DNA of 64,000 nucleotides from Balamuthia mandrillaris (GCA_031835245.1 JAVKOQ010000009.1:186001-250000), one strand, 5' to 3'; counted from the first letter of the stretch, positions 13,117-24,094 are shown. Made by a program: numbers and translations. Notes: generated by a model from the sequence alone, not told the origin.

Positions 13117-14855
13117 TTCTTCTTTCTGGTCTCCTGATAACTTTGTTCTTTTGCCCATTTCTCTCCATATTAAACACGGGAACACAATGAAGAGAAAGAA
13201 GTAGTGCTGACGACAGGGTTGGCTTCCAGTTCATCCACTGAAGGAGCCACAACTTCTCTGACCAAGAAAGAAGCTCTCACGTTTCTCTATTCTCTATCTG
13301 CAGGTGACAAACACGCAACAAACAATACATCCAAACACAACCACAACTAACGTTAATGAGAATATTAGAGCCACAAAGAGCGCTACTACGAAGAGCAGAA
13401 GTACGACTGAAGAAGGAAGTTTGGCAAAAGGTAGTTCATTTACTGCGCTACGATGGGGCCGGCAAAAGTGGAGAGGATGGCCCAAAACAAGGCGCACCTC
13501 CTTCCGAGCCGAAAGATATTCTCGTTATGGCTGCTGTTGTGCTTCACAATTTTGCTAGAGGTACATTCCATCTTTCTTGAACATCCATTGGCAGCAACAA
13601 ACTTATTCTAACAAACAACCACAACTACAACAACAACAAAAAAAGAGGAGGAATATGCAACAGAGATAGGGGAGTGCACAGGAACGTTTGCGTTTTTGTT
13701 CAGCTTAATATGCGCTCACGCAGATGCCTCTGTTAAAAAGTATGCGATGCATACTCTCCTTGCCCTGTGCACTTACTCTGGTTGGTTTAAAATCATGTTC
13801 TCTCTCTCGCTCTTGTATTGCAGCTAAATTTGCATTTTCGGTTTGTGAAGATAAGAACAAGTCTACGGTGGCTTGCAAGTGGTTACGAGTACTGAGGCAA
13901 CTGCTCATCCAACCAAAAATGGAGGCCCTTAAACCTAAAGCTTGCTCTGTTTTGGCCGAGCTAACCCGCGGTTTTGGTACTTTATCCTTATTTTAATTTT
14001 TCTTTGCAACTCACTTACACAGGTTTTATTTAGAGGAAGGCAAACAAAGAGTAAGACAAGAGGTAGATCTTGCTCTTATATTATCTCTTCTTCGTTCGGA
14101 AGATGCAGCTATACGACACGATGGCTGTCGAATTCTGACAAATCTGTCAAATGGATGCAGTATGTACTTCTCCGCCACTTTCGTTATGTTATGGCAGCGC
14201 TAAGTTGTTTAAATTAGGCTTAACACAAGCGAGGATAGTATTGGTCGATAAATCTATGGAGTTATTGGTTGGCTTTCTACGGCAGAATGAAGAGCAAGAA
14301 TGCATCGTGCTGGCTGCGCTACAAACAATTGGCAACATTCTTGAACTGGTGATGGAACCGGAAGTCAAAGAAGACGAAGCAAATACCACTTTGCAAACAG
14401 AAGAACAAGAAGTTAGAGAAGAGCAACAGCGGCGACAAGGTCGAACAACGTTGCTTCGCTTTGTGGTTGAGTCAGAGCTGACTTTGAGTTTGTTGGATGT
14501 GTTAACTCGAAACAAACAACGAAGAGGCCAAGACGAGGCTCGAGAGCAAGCTCTTCGTGCTGTGGCCACCATTCTAAAGAGCGGAGGTCTCTTTCTTTCC
14601 TTTCTCTCTATTTTTTTTTTGTTTTTTGTTATTTTTGTTATTTTGTTGTTTAGTTTTATTTGTTGATTGCTTCTTTTCCTCTTGCTCACTTGATTTGTCA
14701 GCAATGAAAGCGGAGCAGATGAAAGATGTGCTCCCGTTTGCTGTCGAAGCCACTATTCAATCTACTTCGGATGAGGCAAAAGAATCTCTGTTGTCGCCGA
14801 TAACTAAGCGAAACACTGCCACCATCTTATTTTATTTTTCCAGCGGTACGTTCTT

Positions 14856-14890
<35 letters not shown>

Positions 14891-15082
14891 GAATCTATTC
14901 TCATTTCTGTTTCTATGTAATCATTTTGGTTCCATATTTTAACAGAGGCATCGACGAAGGAAGCCATGCAACCCCACAAAGAAAAGTTGGTAGGTTCGTT
15001 GCGGATATTGACCGAGTCTGATGGCATCACCAGAGAGCAAGCGCTAAGCACTTTGGCAAATCTGGGCTGGTCTATCACGTGA
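12534..15082 (+). CDS. Ankyrin plus armadillo-repeat protein
   Basis: Ten exons (12534-12743, 12824-13049, 13199-13303, 13369-13560, 13646-13780, 13824-13976, 14034-14159, 14218-14586, 14702-14845, 14946-15082) close in frame to 598 residues. Residues 1-140 carry ankyrin-type repeats (LSALHVALKERHWKVVELLL, then DSNGNTALHWAVKEA). The rest is helical, with armadillo/HEAT-like units such as CRILTNLSNGC, AALQTIGNILELV and QALSTLANLGW. The order ankyrin then armadillo suggests a scaffold or adaptor. I cannot name an orthologue. Most introns are phase 1, which would allow repeat-unit shuffling. Introns 2 and 9 hold sense-strand CT tracts. Confidence 0.8.
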
Positions 15083-15171
15083 CCAACATCGATGTAACAT
15101 TAGTTCTCCTTTCTTCCTTTTTCTTCTTCATTTTGTGTAAAGCCTTCAAAGTGCTAAACGTTGTATCATTG

Positions 15172-16130
15172 TTATCCACTCTTTGGCCGTTTGTTATGTT
15201 TCAACGTGTACAATTGATGGGACAGAGCTTCTCTATCTCGTTCCAACGAAGGAAATGCCTCCAAGAGAGGACCGCAAGCGGCCGCTTCGTTCAGCAACGT
15301 CTCTGCCCTCTGCAAGTACTGCATGCTTTCGGTGGGGTCTTGTCCTTCTTGCTCTTGCCTTTCTCTCGTTCTTCTTTCTTCCGTGACCTTGTTGAGCAGC
15401 ATTCTTGCATAGCGTAACCGTAGCATTAGATGTTCTTGTTCAGCGGTTCTTGGACCACGTTGTTGTTGAGTTGGCGAATGGGCCAACATGCTCTCGTACT
15501 GTCGTTGAGCCAAGCCGAACATGTGCCTTTCTTGTTCCGCTTCGCTCATTTCTTCTTCTTCCTCTTCTTCAGAGGAATCTTCTTCTTCATTACGGGAGGA
15601 AGAAGAAGAACTGGAGGCAGCGGTGCTTCGATAGGATAAAGAAGGGTCTGGTGGGTTGCGCCATGTGCACGTGCTGGGAGCTTGTTGGGCTGTCTTCTGA
15701 GGATCCAACTTTGCTGCTCTTGACAACAACTCGTTTGCCTTTTTCGAAACGAAAGATCAGAATCTCAACGGATAACTGAAGCGAGAAAAATAACTACTTG
15801 CATGTCAAGTGCGGTAATTTGTGAAACCACTTGCTGGGCAGTGATGTTTGAGGGCAGGGCATCAACGCCGACTTCCCCTCCATGCCGCCTGCGCTCCCAT
15901 TCATGCAGTTCCTGTTGCAAAGCCCTGGCCTTCCGTGAAAGTAGCGTCCCTACAGCCAACAGAAGATCAACGTCCTCTGGCCGTTGGCTCAACTGTAACT
16001 GAAGCTTTAGAGCGCAACGTCAAACACATGAGTCAAGGTCACAACAAACATAACGTGAGCGAAAGCAAGGTGGCCGCACCTCTTCCAGCGCAAGTGCAGA
16101 GGGCGTGGCATCTTGTTTTCTTTCTTCCAT
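15172..16130 (-). CDS. Unknown acidic helical protein, TPR-like
   Basis: Three exons (16130-16080, 16004-15798, 15738-15172) give 274 residues. Residues 20-100 are helical, with LLLAVGTLLSRKARALQ and NELLSRAAKLDP, which read like one or two degenerate TPR units. Then come a Ser run, a Glu-rich block at about 150-165, and a helical Arg/Glu/Gln-rich C-terminal half. No catalytic motif is visible. The stop is only 90 bp from that of the convergent ankyrin-armadillo gene. Two GTCGAC palindromes lie just upstream of the start. Function not recognised. Confidence 0.7.
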
Positions 16131-16562
16131 TTGCGTGTCGACAGGTAAATTTTGTCGACAAGAAAGATTCCTAACCAATGGTCAATCAAAAAAATTTGCA
16201 TGCCTGAAATTTCTCCATCCCAAAATCAAACCCAAATTCTTCTTTGAAATTTATTGGTGCAAAGAAGAACAAAAAAAAAAAAATCACCAGCTGGTGGGTG
16301 TGCATTGCGGCTGGTGGTGGCGTGTGGTGCCAGTGTCAAAACAAAGCGCGCGCTACGTTTTGAACTTCTTCTTTCGCACTACACTGGAAACACTTTTTAT
16401 GCTACCACGTACCATCCCTCCGAGTGCAGCAGGTGACAAACTCCTCCTTTTTTTTTTGCTCTCTCTACTCCATTTTCTTTTCCTGTAACCAACCACTCGA
16501 GTGTGTGCTTTTTTTTTTTCTTGTGCTGCTCCTCCTCTTTGTGAAGAACAGGGCCAGCAAGA
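16131..16562. promoter_or_regulatory. Divergent promoter with paired GTCGAC sites
   Basis: A 430-bp gap between head-to-head genes. Two copies of TGTCGACA-like palindromes at 16137-16142 and 16154-16159 lie within 25 bp of the minus-strand start. The right side has T-runs (16448-16457, 16509-16519), and an AG acceptor (AACAG at about 16547-16551) may end a 5' leader intron of the Dcn1 gene. Confidence 0.5.
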
Positions 16563-17802
16563 ATGGAAACAAGGGCAAAGAGGAAGGCAAAGGGGAGGGA
16601 AGAGGTTATACAGGACAATGAGCCTAAAAAGAACGGCCGAACGAAGGGACGGGCCAAGAAAAAAGAGACAAAAGAACCCCCAAAGAAGAAAAGAAGAGCC
16701 ACAACAACTAAAGTATGTGTTTGCTTCTCTCACTCACCCGCACTCTCTCGTGCTTTCTTGATACTTTGCTCACATGCTTTGGCACTAAACAAGAGTAACA
16801 AGAAAGGTAGTAGCAAGGTGGGCAAGTTTACCTGTGATCGCCTAAGAAAGTGGTTCCAAAGTTATGTTGGTGAGTAGTTGCACACCTCCTTGTTGTGGTA
16901 ATGGCCATTCAGTTCTTGTTCTGTTGTTGTGGCCAACTGTCCTTTCGTTTCCTTCTTTCGCTCAAGCAAGCCATGCAATGGTTGCCTTGCAAAGCTAACT
17001 TGAACTTGTACCTACGTAGACCCTCAAGAACCAGGAGAAATGGGTCCTGATGGGATTGTACAGTTTTGTAAAGATGTGGAAGTATCGCCAGAAGATGTAC
17101 GTACAGAGCTGCCCTGTCACGCATTTTCTTTTCATTCGCATTTTCTGTCATTTGAGTGACCACAAACGGGTGTCATTGCAGGTTGTTTTGTTAGTGTTGG
17201 CTTTTCATCTGAAAGCGGAACGAATGGGATACTTTACAGAAGAAGAGTTTATGCGTCTTTCAGAAATGAAGTAACGCCTCCTTTCCTCTCAATCACTCGC
17301 CGAGACATGAGAAAGCAAAGAACTCACCCACTCTTTGTGGTACAACATTTGCAGAGTTGATACACCACAGAGAATGCAACAGCTTTTAACAGACCTTCGT
17401 TCGTCGTTGTCCGATGAAAAAGTGTTCAAGCAGGTGTACGACTTTTCGTTTGTATTTGCCAAAGATACGGGGCAAAAAGCTCTCGGTACTTCTATCTTCC
17501 TTTCTTGATAACGAAAGCACAAAAAGAACTAACTAACTTTTATGTGGTGGTCTAATGGATGAATGCAAGATAAGGAAATGGCAGCTGAGCTCTGGTTACT
17601 GCTGATGGGGGATCGTGCTCACACTAGATCATTTGCCAGCTTTGTGCAGCAGCAAACAGACTACAAAGTTATCAACAAAGACCAATGGAGCACCTTTTTC
17701 GAATTTTCGAGGAGTATAAACGAAGACTTTTCCAATTATGACGCTAATTCTGCGTGTAAGTATTCATTTGGTCCCTTTTTTTTGCTTTGGTCACGTTATT
17801 GA

Positions 17803-17837
<35 letters not shown>

Positions 17838-17953
17838 TTTTGTTCTCTTTTTTCCTTTCTTTCTTCCTGTGTGAATTGGCAGGGCCTGTGCTGTTTGATG
17901 ATTATGTGGAATGGCGCCAAAATGGTCAAGCAGAGAAAGGAGAACGGAACTGA
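16563..17953 (+). CDS. DCN1: DCUN1 / Dcn1-like neddylation co-E3
   Basis: Seven exons (16563-16712, 16794-16869, 17020-17096, 17182-17270, 17355-17485, 17570-17755, 17883-17953) give 259 residues. The N-terminal 65 residues are a Lys/Arg-rich tail. The PONY (potentiating neddylation) domain fills the rest: [58 protein letters not shown] and [12 protein letters not shown], the last carrying the DAD patch residues that bind cullin. Dcn1 proteins bring NEDD8-loaded Ubc12 to cullins. There is no UBA domain and no N-myristoylation signal, so it resembles the nuclear DCUN1D4/5 type with a basic tail. A TPR/F-box protein at 41634 could act in the same cullin pathway. Confidence 0.93.
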
Positions 17954-18389
17954 AGGGACGGCATACGAGCAAAATGGCGATTACGCCACCCTTTGTTTCT
18001 TCTTCTTTGGTCTACTCTCGATTTAAATTTTCCTTAACGGTTGTCCCGTCCTTTGACAAATTTGATCATTTGGTATCCTAACGACGCTTTTAGATTTCCA
18101 AATGAGGAGGAGAAAACCCCTTTAAACAATGTAACCTCGGATCGACTTTTGACGGAGAATGGGAGAATTACGTAAACGCTTCGGGTTTGTACCATGGAAC
18201 GAACTGTTGTTTTTTTTTTCTGCTGCTGGAATTGAAAAAAAGTCAGACAGAGGCGGTTGGTTTTCTTTCGAGCAGGAGAAACCAGGAGCGGCGTTGGTAG
18301 TGTCTGAGGTTGGCGGAAGAGAGAGGGCGTGTGCTCTAAATCAGTTCATGCGACAGCTACTGATTTCAGTAACATTATTATAGTACTGG
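17954..18389. other. Intergenic, tandem plus-strand genes
   Basis: A 436-bp gap. A 75-codon ORF at 18159-18383 is in frame with the next gene but ends in TAG 6 bp before its ATG. It could be an upstream ORF in the leader or chance. No motifs recognised. Confidence 0.5.
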
Positions 18390-20576
18390 ATGTGGGGCCT
18401 CGGGGATTCCCACTACGGCAAGGCGAACCGGCTCGACTCGTTCCCTTCCACTGAACCATATACAATCCCAGAGCCAACTAATCCCAAAACAAGCCATGAG
18501 GACGGTTCACAAAGGAGAGCGTTTAGAGCGACCCCTCCGTCCGGCCGAGCGGATGCGGCTTGTAGTGGTAGAAGCGAAGCTGACGAAGAGGAGGATGTTA
18601 CAGAGATCCACCACTACCCTGTTACCACAAGCCATCATCACGACACCCCTCCCTCCAGAACTTCAACTTCAACTTCAGCGCCGTCTTCTTTTTCTTCGGT
18701 TTCAACCTGTTCCGGGCAGGTAGCCCACCAACAAGTACAACCGTTCCGCTGGGAGCCAGTCACTTTGCCGGACACGGAACCTCAAAAAAGATTGCAACCA
18801 TCCTCCCCTTACCTCCCTCTTTCAACTCAATCTGCTCATTCTCTTCTGCCCCATCACCCATTGTCGCTGCAATTTTCTTCCACAAGACCGAATGCAGCAG
18901 AGAGCAAGAATTCGGCACATAAAATTGAAGTTAGCATTCAAGTGCCTTCCATATGCACTTTATGGTTGTTGCTGAAACCTACCAATTCTCTTGCGGAGGT
19001 TTGCCCTCTAGTTGAAAGATATGTTTTGGAGCTCTATCGAACAGCCGTTCGCGTAGACAAGTTGCAAGATCTGACCTTTGAAAATATCGACCTGCCATTA
19101 TCATGTTTGTTGGGACAACTGCCTTCTTTCAAGAAAGACGATCGTACACAAATGTTTCTTTCAGTGGAATACACGACTCTTACACGCTCATCTCTCCAGA
19201 CCTGTCCTACCACCACATCCTCTCCTCCTGACAGTCTTCTCTACCCGTATCATCATCTCCCAGACAATAATTCTACCATTCCCATTAAACGCATTCATCC
19301 TTCTACCCCTTCTCAATGCCTACCAGAATATTCTAGCTCCCCTTTTCACCGCCACGCGGATGGCGAACCTCCTGGTAGCAACACCAGTCCCGCGTCCTAT
19401 CTTCATCAGCGTTTCCCCCCACTGCGTTTTTCCGGACGGTTGCCCTCGCATTCTTCCCTATCAGCTTCCATTAACACCCGATCGACGCGATATCATTCGG
19501 CAGATAGTGTTTCAATCTCACCCTTCAGCAACAGTGATGGTTATCCTATGGGCTCGTTCAGTTCGTCGTTTGATCATCTGCCAAAAGAGCTTCCTATTTA
19601 TTGCCATCAACAACAACTCCAGTCTGGCGGTGTGGGAGTGAAGGGATATGCTGGACGAAAGCGGACAAATGGTGAGTGCATGAACGTGGGACGGGCAACG
19701 AAGAATCCGTCTGAACCTGCTGAAAAGAAAAACAGTTACCAGAGAGGTGATGCCAAGAAACCAAGGAACTCAGGTTTGGCCGCTGAGGACGAGGATGGCG
19801 GGGATGCAAAAACCTCAGATTTCCGAGGCTTGTCTACAGCTCCTACCCCTGCCCCAACTTTACCTCAGTACCGTTTGAAAGTGGTGGATGCTGTGCCTCA
19901 AAATGTCACGCAAAACAAAGAGTTCTGCTTCAGCACATGCGTCATGGGAGATGGCCCGGATCTCGAAAAAGCATTTCAAAGTACACGCAATCCAGACAGC
20001 AGCGAGGAGCGACGACCTCTTACCAACCTTCCCTTACGTAAGAGGATCACTGAAGAAGAGGAAGAAAGAACCCTAATGGCGGAAAAAGGTGAGGGAGAAT
20101 TGAAAAAAGCAACGGTAAACGGTCCTCTTCAACTGACGGTTTGGGAAGAAGCGAGCAAAGCACAAGTTTCAAGCAAAGATGTGGCAATCCGAAGCTTTAT
20201 CATGGACGCAAAGAACAGGACAGTTGTGTTCTTCGTGAAGATAAAAAAGAACTCATACTATGGCCGCAAAAGATACATCTTGCGCATAGAAGGGAAAGAC
20301 ATTCTTTTCAATCAAGTGGAGCCTTTTGAGTCCACTCCTTTTGTTGTGTCTGCCAAGAACAAAGCTCACATTACTCGTGGGCGAAGTGCCTCAGATCCAT
20401 CTCTCCGCCCTCTTCTTCGTGTATCCACTCCCTCAACAGGACAGGACCTCCTCCACCGTTCCTCTTGTGCTTCGCTATTTCCCCCTAACCAATTCTCATC
20501 ATCTACTCTCAGCCCTTCTTCATTTGCTTCTGTATCCCTATCCCTTCCTGAGTCCCCTGCAGAGGATTTTCCCTAA
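18390..20576 (+). CDS. Unknown Ser/Pro-rich protein with ubiquitin-like block
   Basis: One 728-codon exon, the longest uninterrupted ORF apart from the RhoGEF. Most of it is Ser/Pro/Thr/His-rich and probably disordered. Two blocks look folded. Residues about 178-265 (IEVSIQVPS, LWLLLKPTNSLAEVC, ENIDLPLSCLLGQLPSF, MFLSVEY) follow a beta-alpha-beta pattern. They resemble loosely the ubiquitin-like N-terminal domain of coilin (WLLL then LPP...D.L.V). Residues about 590-670 include AIRSFIMDAKNRTVVFFVKI, YGRKRYILRIEG and TPFVVSAKNKAHITR, a beta-rich unit I cannot name. Several KR/RK clusters could be nuclear signals. The start is set by an in-frame TAG just upstream. Coilin-like is a weak guess only. 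Confidence 0.7.
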   Translation: MWGLGDSHYGKANRLDSFPSTEPYTIPEPTNPKTSHEDGSQRRAFRATPPSGRADAACSGRSEADEEEDVTEIHHYPVTTSHHHDTPPSRTSTSTSAPSSFSSVSTCSGQVAHQQVQPFRWEPVTLPDTEPQKRLQPSSPYLPLSTQSAHSLLPHHPLSLQFSSTRPNAAESKNSAHKIEVSIQVPSICTLWLLLKPTNSLAEVCPLVERYVLELYRTAVRVDKLQDLTFENIDLPLSCLLGQLPSFKKDDRTQMFLSVEYTTLTRSSLQTCPTTTSSPPDSLLYPYHHLPDNNSTIPIKRIHPSTPSQCLPEYSSSPFHRHADGEPPGSNTSPASYLHQRFPPLRFSGRLPSHSSLSASINTRSTRYHSADSVSISPFSNSDGYPMGSFSSSFDHLPKELPIYCHQQQLQSGGVGVKGYAGRKRTNGECMNVGRATKNPSEPAEKKNSYQRGDAKKPRNSGLAAEDEDGGDAKTSDFRGLSTAPTPAPTLPQYRLKVVDAVPQNVTQNKEFCFSTCVMGDGPDLEKAFQSTRNPDSSEERRPLTNLPLRKRITEEEEERTLMAEKGEGELKKATVNGPLQLTVWEEASKAQVSSKDVAIRSFIMDAKNRTVVFFVKIKKNSYYGRKRYILRIEGKDILFNQVEPFESTPFVVSAKNKAHITRGRSASDPSLRPLLRVSTPSTGQDLLHRSSCASLFPPNQFSSSTLSPSSFASVSLSLPESPAEDFP

Positions 20577-20649
20577 GAATCAGGGCGTTTTAGTGTCGTC
20601 ACTTCCGAACACAACGCAAGAGAAATGTACTAACCAACCTTTTTATGAA

Positions 20650-20700
20650 AGCAAAAAAAAAAAAAAAAAAAACAAACAAACAAACAAACAAACAAACAAA
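20650..20700 (+). repeat. A-run followed by (CAAA)n
   Basis: A run of about 19 A then (ACAA)n between two convergent genes, probably in the 3' UTR of the 728-aa gene. No function seen. Confidence 0.8.
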
Positions 20701-20704
20701 CTTC

Positions 20705-20911
20705 TTACCATGTTTTATCTTGTGTCTCATCAGCATTCCTGTCAACTAGTCGCAGCCGCTCGTCGATTTTCTGCTGTAGCCAGGAGGTAGAGCCGTAGCT
20801 TCCCGCCACACCAACGGAGAGCGGGAGGCCTAAAAGAACTGGTGACGTCCCTACCCTTTTTCTTTGCACAGAAGTAAGTTAACCTTTATTTAATACTTTC
20901 CTCTCGTTCGC

Positions 20912-20953
<42 letters not shown>

Positions 20954-21933
20954 GTGAAGGGATACCTCAGCTTAGAGGAACTGATCAGCAACACAGACGC
21001 TGTTAGTAATGTGAGGCCAGCACCAAACAAAGAGAAGGTTTGATCCCGCACGTAGCCAGGTTCTAGCACATAGGCAGGCAGGGTATACATGCTCTCTATC
21101 CTTGGCTTCAGACTTTGCCAGAATGTTTGTGTGTCGTTGTCCAGTCGTTGGCTATTACTCTCGTAGAGAGCGACCCGTCGATCGATGGCATTGCTAAGGT
21201 CTCCCCAAGTACTCAGTTCTGCTCCGTTCAGATCATGAAGAGCAACGGTGGCGTCATGGCTCCAGGAAGCCGCAAAAGATGAGTCACCTCGTGAAGCAGC
21301 TGATTGATGAGATGCTTGTGGAAGGAAAGAAGGGAGTAGAGATAAAGGAAATGGAGGAGTAGAAGCAGTTGTAGGGTTGAGCGGGCGATAGGAGAGTGGA
21401 AACATGGTGCCAGGGGTGCTGTACTGTCGACATAGAAGCTCTGCTTGCAGCAGGCAAGCCGGACACTGCAAGGATAGGGAGGAAGGAAAGTTCGGGTCTG
21501 TGATGGAAGTACCTTTGTAGTGCCGCGGCACAAGGCTGGCCGACAACATGCAAACAAATCGGATTAGTTCGGAACAGGGCGTGGTGAAGCAAAGAAGGAA
21601 CAAAACTCACTTGTCAACGTCGCTTGAACCACCTTCTTTATGCTCTTCTGGAGGCAGGTCATACACAAACTCGATTTCCAAGTTGAGCGCATCCTCCCGA
21701 AAGAAACCAACAATACGTTCCCACCACAAAGCGCTCTTTAATTGTCGCTCTTTTGCTTTGTGCAAACGAAAGGAGGTGAGGCGAGCGGTAGTGGTGGGCC
21801 AACCTGCACTCTGATAGCCCGCGTAGAGGTTGACGGAAGAATGGACCACCATAGGCGTTCCCACAAAAACGGACCCTACAATAAACCTTGTCAACCACTT
21901 GGCAGTGGGCTCCTTCCCTGCTTGTTGTTGCAT
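20705..21933 (-). CDS. DUF3592-like membrane protein
   Basis: Three exons (21933-21611, 21535-20966, 20861-20705) give 349 residues. A first membrane span lies at about 13-38 (FIVGSVFVGTPMVVHSSVNL), followed by GYQSAGWPTTTARLTSFRL. This W-P-T-T-x-A/G-x-L/V-x-S pattern is typical of DUF3592 proteins. A second span lies at about 275-295 (LFGAGLTLLTASVLLISSS) and a third near residue 307 (VLLGLPLSVGVAGS), encoded in exon 3. Between spans 1 and 2 lies a long extramembrane loop with a CxxC (CPAC). Exon 3 was chosen because AG at 20863-20862 restores a frame ending 5 bp after a good helical tail. Its intron 2 is the one clear case with GA, not CT, on the sense strand. Confidence 0.65.
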
Positions 21934-21947
21934 CGTTTGCTTTGTTT

Positions 21948-22031
21948 TGTTTTGTTTTGTTTTTGATTTTTTGTTTTGTTTTTTTGTTTTTTTGTTTTTT
22001 TGTTTTTTTGTTTTTTTGTTTTTTTGTTTTT
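21948..22031. repeat. (TTTTG)n / (TTTTTTTG)n repeat
   Basis: T-rich repeat with units of 5 to 8 bp just upstream of the DUF3592-like start; on that gene's sense strand it is (CAAAAAAA)n. Probably 5' leader or promoter. Confidence 0.85.
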
Positions 22032-22158
22032 CTTGGCGTGAAATGGTCTACCCGCCCGCCCAGGTAACACATCACGACCCCTCAATACTCAACTATTGTC
22101 TCTCTTTCTTTCTAAGCCCGGCCAATCCGATAGTGTACCAGACAAATAATGTGCTTTA

Positions 22159-23133
22159 TCAGAGATGAGCCCAGTCTTTGGGGCAAAGAATGTCGTGAAT
22201 GAGGTTGTGTTCAGGGGAACCTGGTTCTGGCTGCCAGTTATACGGAAACCGCACCAGAGGAGGCATCGACATAAGGATGGACTCCACACGGCCCTCGGAC
22301 TGGAGGCCAAATTTGGTACCGCGGTCATAGAGGAGGTTGAACTCGACGTAGCGGGACCTGCGGTACAGCTGGAACTGACGCTGTTGGTGAGTGACCACTT
22401 GCTGTCTTCCTGCCTGTATGAATGGCGCGTAGAGCTCAGTGAAGTTCATGCCCAGGTCCACCACGAACTCGAATAGTTGCTGCTTCGAGGGCCGGTCATC
22501 GCCTTCGGTAGCTTCATCGCTGCCGCTTGTTGTTGCTGGTTGTTCGCAGTTGAGATGGTCGAAGAACAGACCGCCAACACCTCTGGCCTCTTTGCGGTGG
22601 GGTAGGTAGAAGTACTCGTCGCAGTGCTTCTTGTGAGCAGCATAGTCCTGACCCCACTTCTCGCAAATACGCTTTAGGCTTTTGTGGAACTCAATGACAA
22701 GCTCCTTGTTGACGTAGTAGGGAGTGACGTCCACTCCTCCGCCGAACCACCAACGAGGTCCACACTCAAAGTAGCGAATGTTGAAGTGGATGGTGGGCAC
22801 GTGAGGGGTGCGTGGGTGCAGCACTAAACTTACGCCAGTAGCGTGAAAGGGAGTGTCGGGAGGGATCTTGAACTGAGTAGCGGCGCTTTGAGGCATGCTC
22901 TGACCGACAATGCCGGAGAAGTTCACCCCACCTTTCTCAAGAAGGACCTCCTCGTCGCCTTCCTCCGCCTCCCACACTCGGGTTCTTCCTCCGCCGCTGC
23001 CTTTTTGATATTGCCACAGATCTTCATTGTAACGCTGCCCGCTTTGTTCCTCCAAGAACGCACAGATGTGGTCCTGCACTTTCTTAAAGCCATCCTCTAT
23101 TTGGGTGGTGTTTGGTCCGTCACACTCCTCCAT
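22159..23133 (-). CDS. CPOX: Coproporphyrinogen III oxidase, oxygen-dependent
   Basis: A single exon of 324 residues, matching HemF/CPOX length. Signature blocks: GGGVDVTPYYV, CDEYFYLPHRKEARGVGGLFFD, RYVEFNLLYDRGTKFGL and ESILMSMPPLVRFPYNW, ending in DILCPKDW. The enzyme converts coproporphyrinogen III to protoporphyrinogen IX with oxygen, the antepenultimate step of haem synthesis. There is no N-terminal targeting sequence, so a cytosolic location, as in fungi, is likely. It is one of only four single-exon genes in this window. Divergent from the small gene at 23527. Confidence 0.97.
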   Translation of the reverse strand: MEECDGPNTTQIEDGFKKVQDHICAFLEEQSGQRYNEDLWQYQKGSGGGRTRVWEAEEGDEEVLLEKGGVNFSGIVGQSMPQSAATQFKIPPDTPFHATGVSLVLHPRTPHVPTIHFNIRYFECGPRWWFGGGVDVTPYYVNKELVIEFHKSLKRICEKWGQDYAAHKKHCDEYFYLPHRKEARGVGGLFFDHLNCEQPATTSGSDEATEGDDRPSKQQLFEFVVDLGMNFTELYAPFIQAGRQQVVTHQQRQFQLYRRSRYVEFNLLYDRGTKFGLQSEGRVESILMSMPPLVRFPYNWQPEPGSPEHNLIHDILCPKDWAHL

Positions 23134-23526
23134 TGGCGTTTGTGGCTGGATTGTCCTCTCTCCTCTGGTATTTTTTTTTTTGCCGACCTGATTGCTCCCA
23201 TTTTTGCTGTTAACTAACCCACCGCTTTTCCGGGAAAATTCGGGGGCAAATGGGAGGGAAATTTGACCGATTTAGGACATGCTCGGTTTTATCGACGTCC
23301 ATCTGTTGATTGTTGCTGTTCACTCCCCCATGCCCGAGTGACGGATGTTGTTGTTTGTGTTGACCAAGGCAACCATTTGCTTTACTGGAAATGTGTGGAA
23401 ACCTATTTCTACGCACACTTTTTTTTTCTCTTCTTTCTTTCTTCTCTTTTTGATACCGTCAAACCAAACCGAACCCAACACGCCCCCTAACTCTAGCTCC
23501 CCGACTCACCTCCCAGAACAAGCAGC
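23134..23526. promoter_or_regulatory. Divergent promoter of CPOX and the 115-aa gene
   Basis: A 393-bp head-to-head gap. No TATA box or recognised element. T-rich at 23168-23179 and 23419-23455. Confidence 0.5.
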
Positions 23527-23874
23527 ATGAAAGTGAAGGACGCCCCTTTTCGGTTGGACTGTGCCAAGATGATAGGCAACAGCGAGTACGTGTTTTACGA
23601 ACCTATTTCGCTTGGAGACTTCACGTTGCATTGTTGGCAAGAAAAGACAAGGGAAGGACGGTATCAAGGAGCTAGGTCTCATCTGAAAGGCAATGCCTCT
23701 CTAGAGCGGTTCTCGTTGTCTCTCTACGAGGATGGACAGATTGTCATTCCTGCACGTGACCGCCGGTTCAGTGGCTTTGCGTGGGCCAAACAAGCAGAGA
23801 GCTCTTGCTTGGATACTCGAACGTTGCAACAAGCCATCAAAGACATTTGTACCGCTGCGCTGCGAAAAAAATGA
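23527..23874 (+). CDS. Unknown 115-residue protein
   Basis: One exon, 115 codons, with clean coding character and no low complexity. It starts MKVKDAPFRLDCAK and has a beta-rich middle (EYVFYEPISLGDFTLHCW, SLSLYEDGQIVIPARDRRF) and a C-terminal helix (LQQAIKDICTAALRKK). No signal peptide and no motif I recognise. It may form a small alpha/beta domain. Shares a promoter region with CPOX, which does not prove a joint role. Confidence 0.65.
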   Translation: MKVKDAPFRLDCAKMIGNSEYVFYEPISLGDFTLHCWQEKTREGRYQGARSHLKGNASLERFSLSLYEDGQIVIPARDRRFSGFAWAKQAESSCLDTRTLQQAIKDICTAALRKK

Positions 23875-24094
23875 TTTCAAACACTGCTTTCCTTCTGTTG
23901 CAAAAACTGTTCACAACGGGTGAGAGAGAGTCAGAGAGTTCAGAGAGCAGAGAAAAGCGGGAAAATAGATGAGAGGAGAAGATAAGAAGCGCGGGAAGAG
24001 GACGCTGAAAGAAAGAATAACGAAATTGAGAGGCGAGCAGAGTGCAGACTTGGTAACATTTTATAAACACAAACAAGGATGACAGTGAATACGC

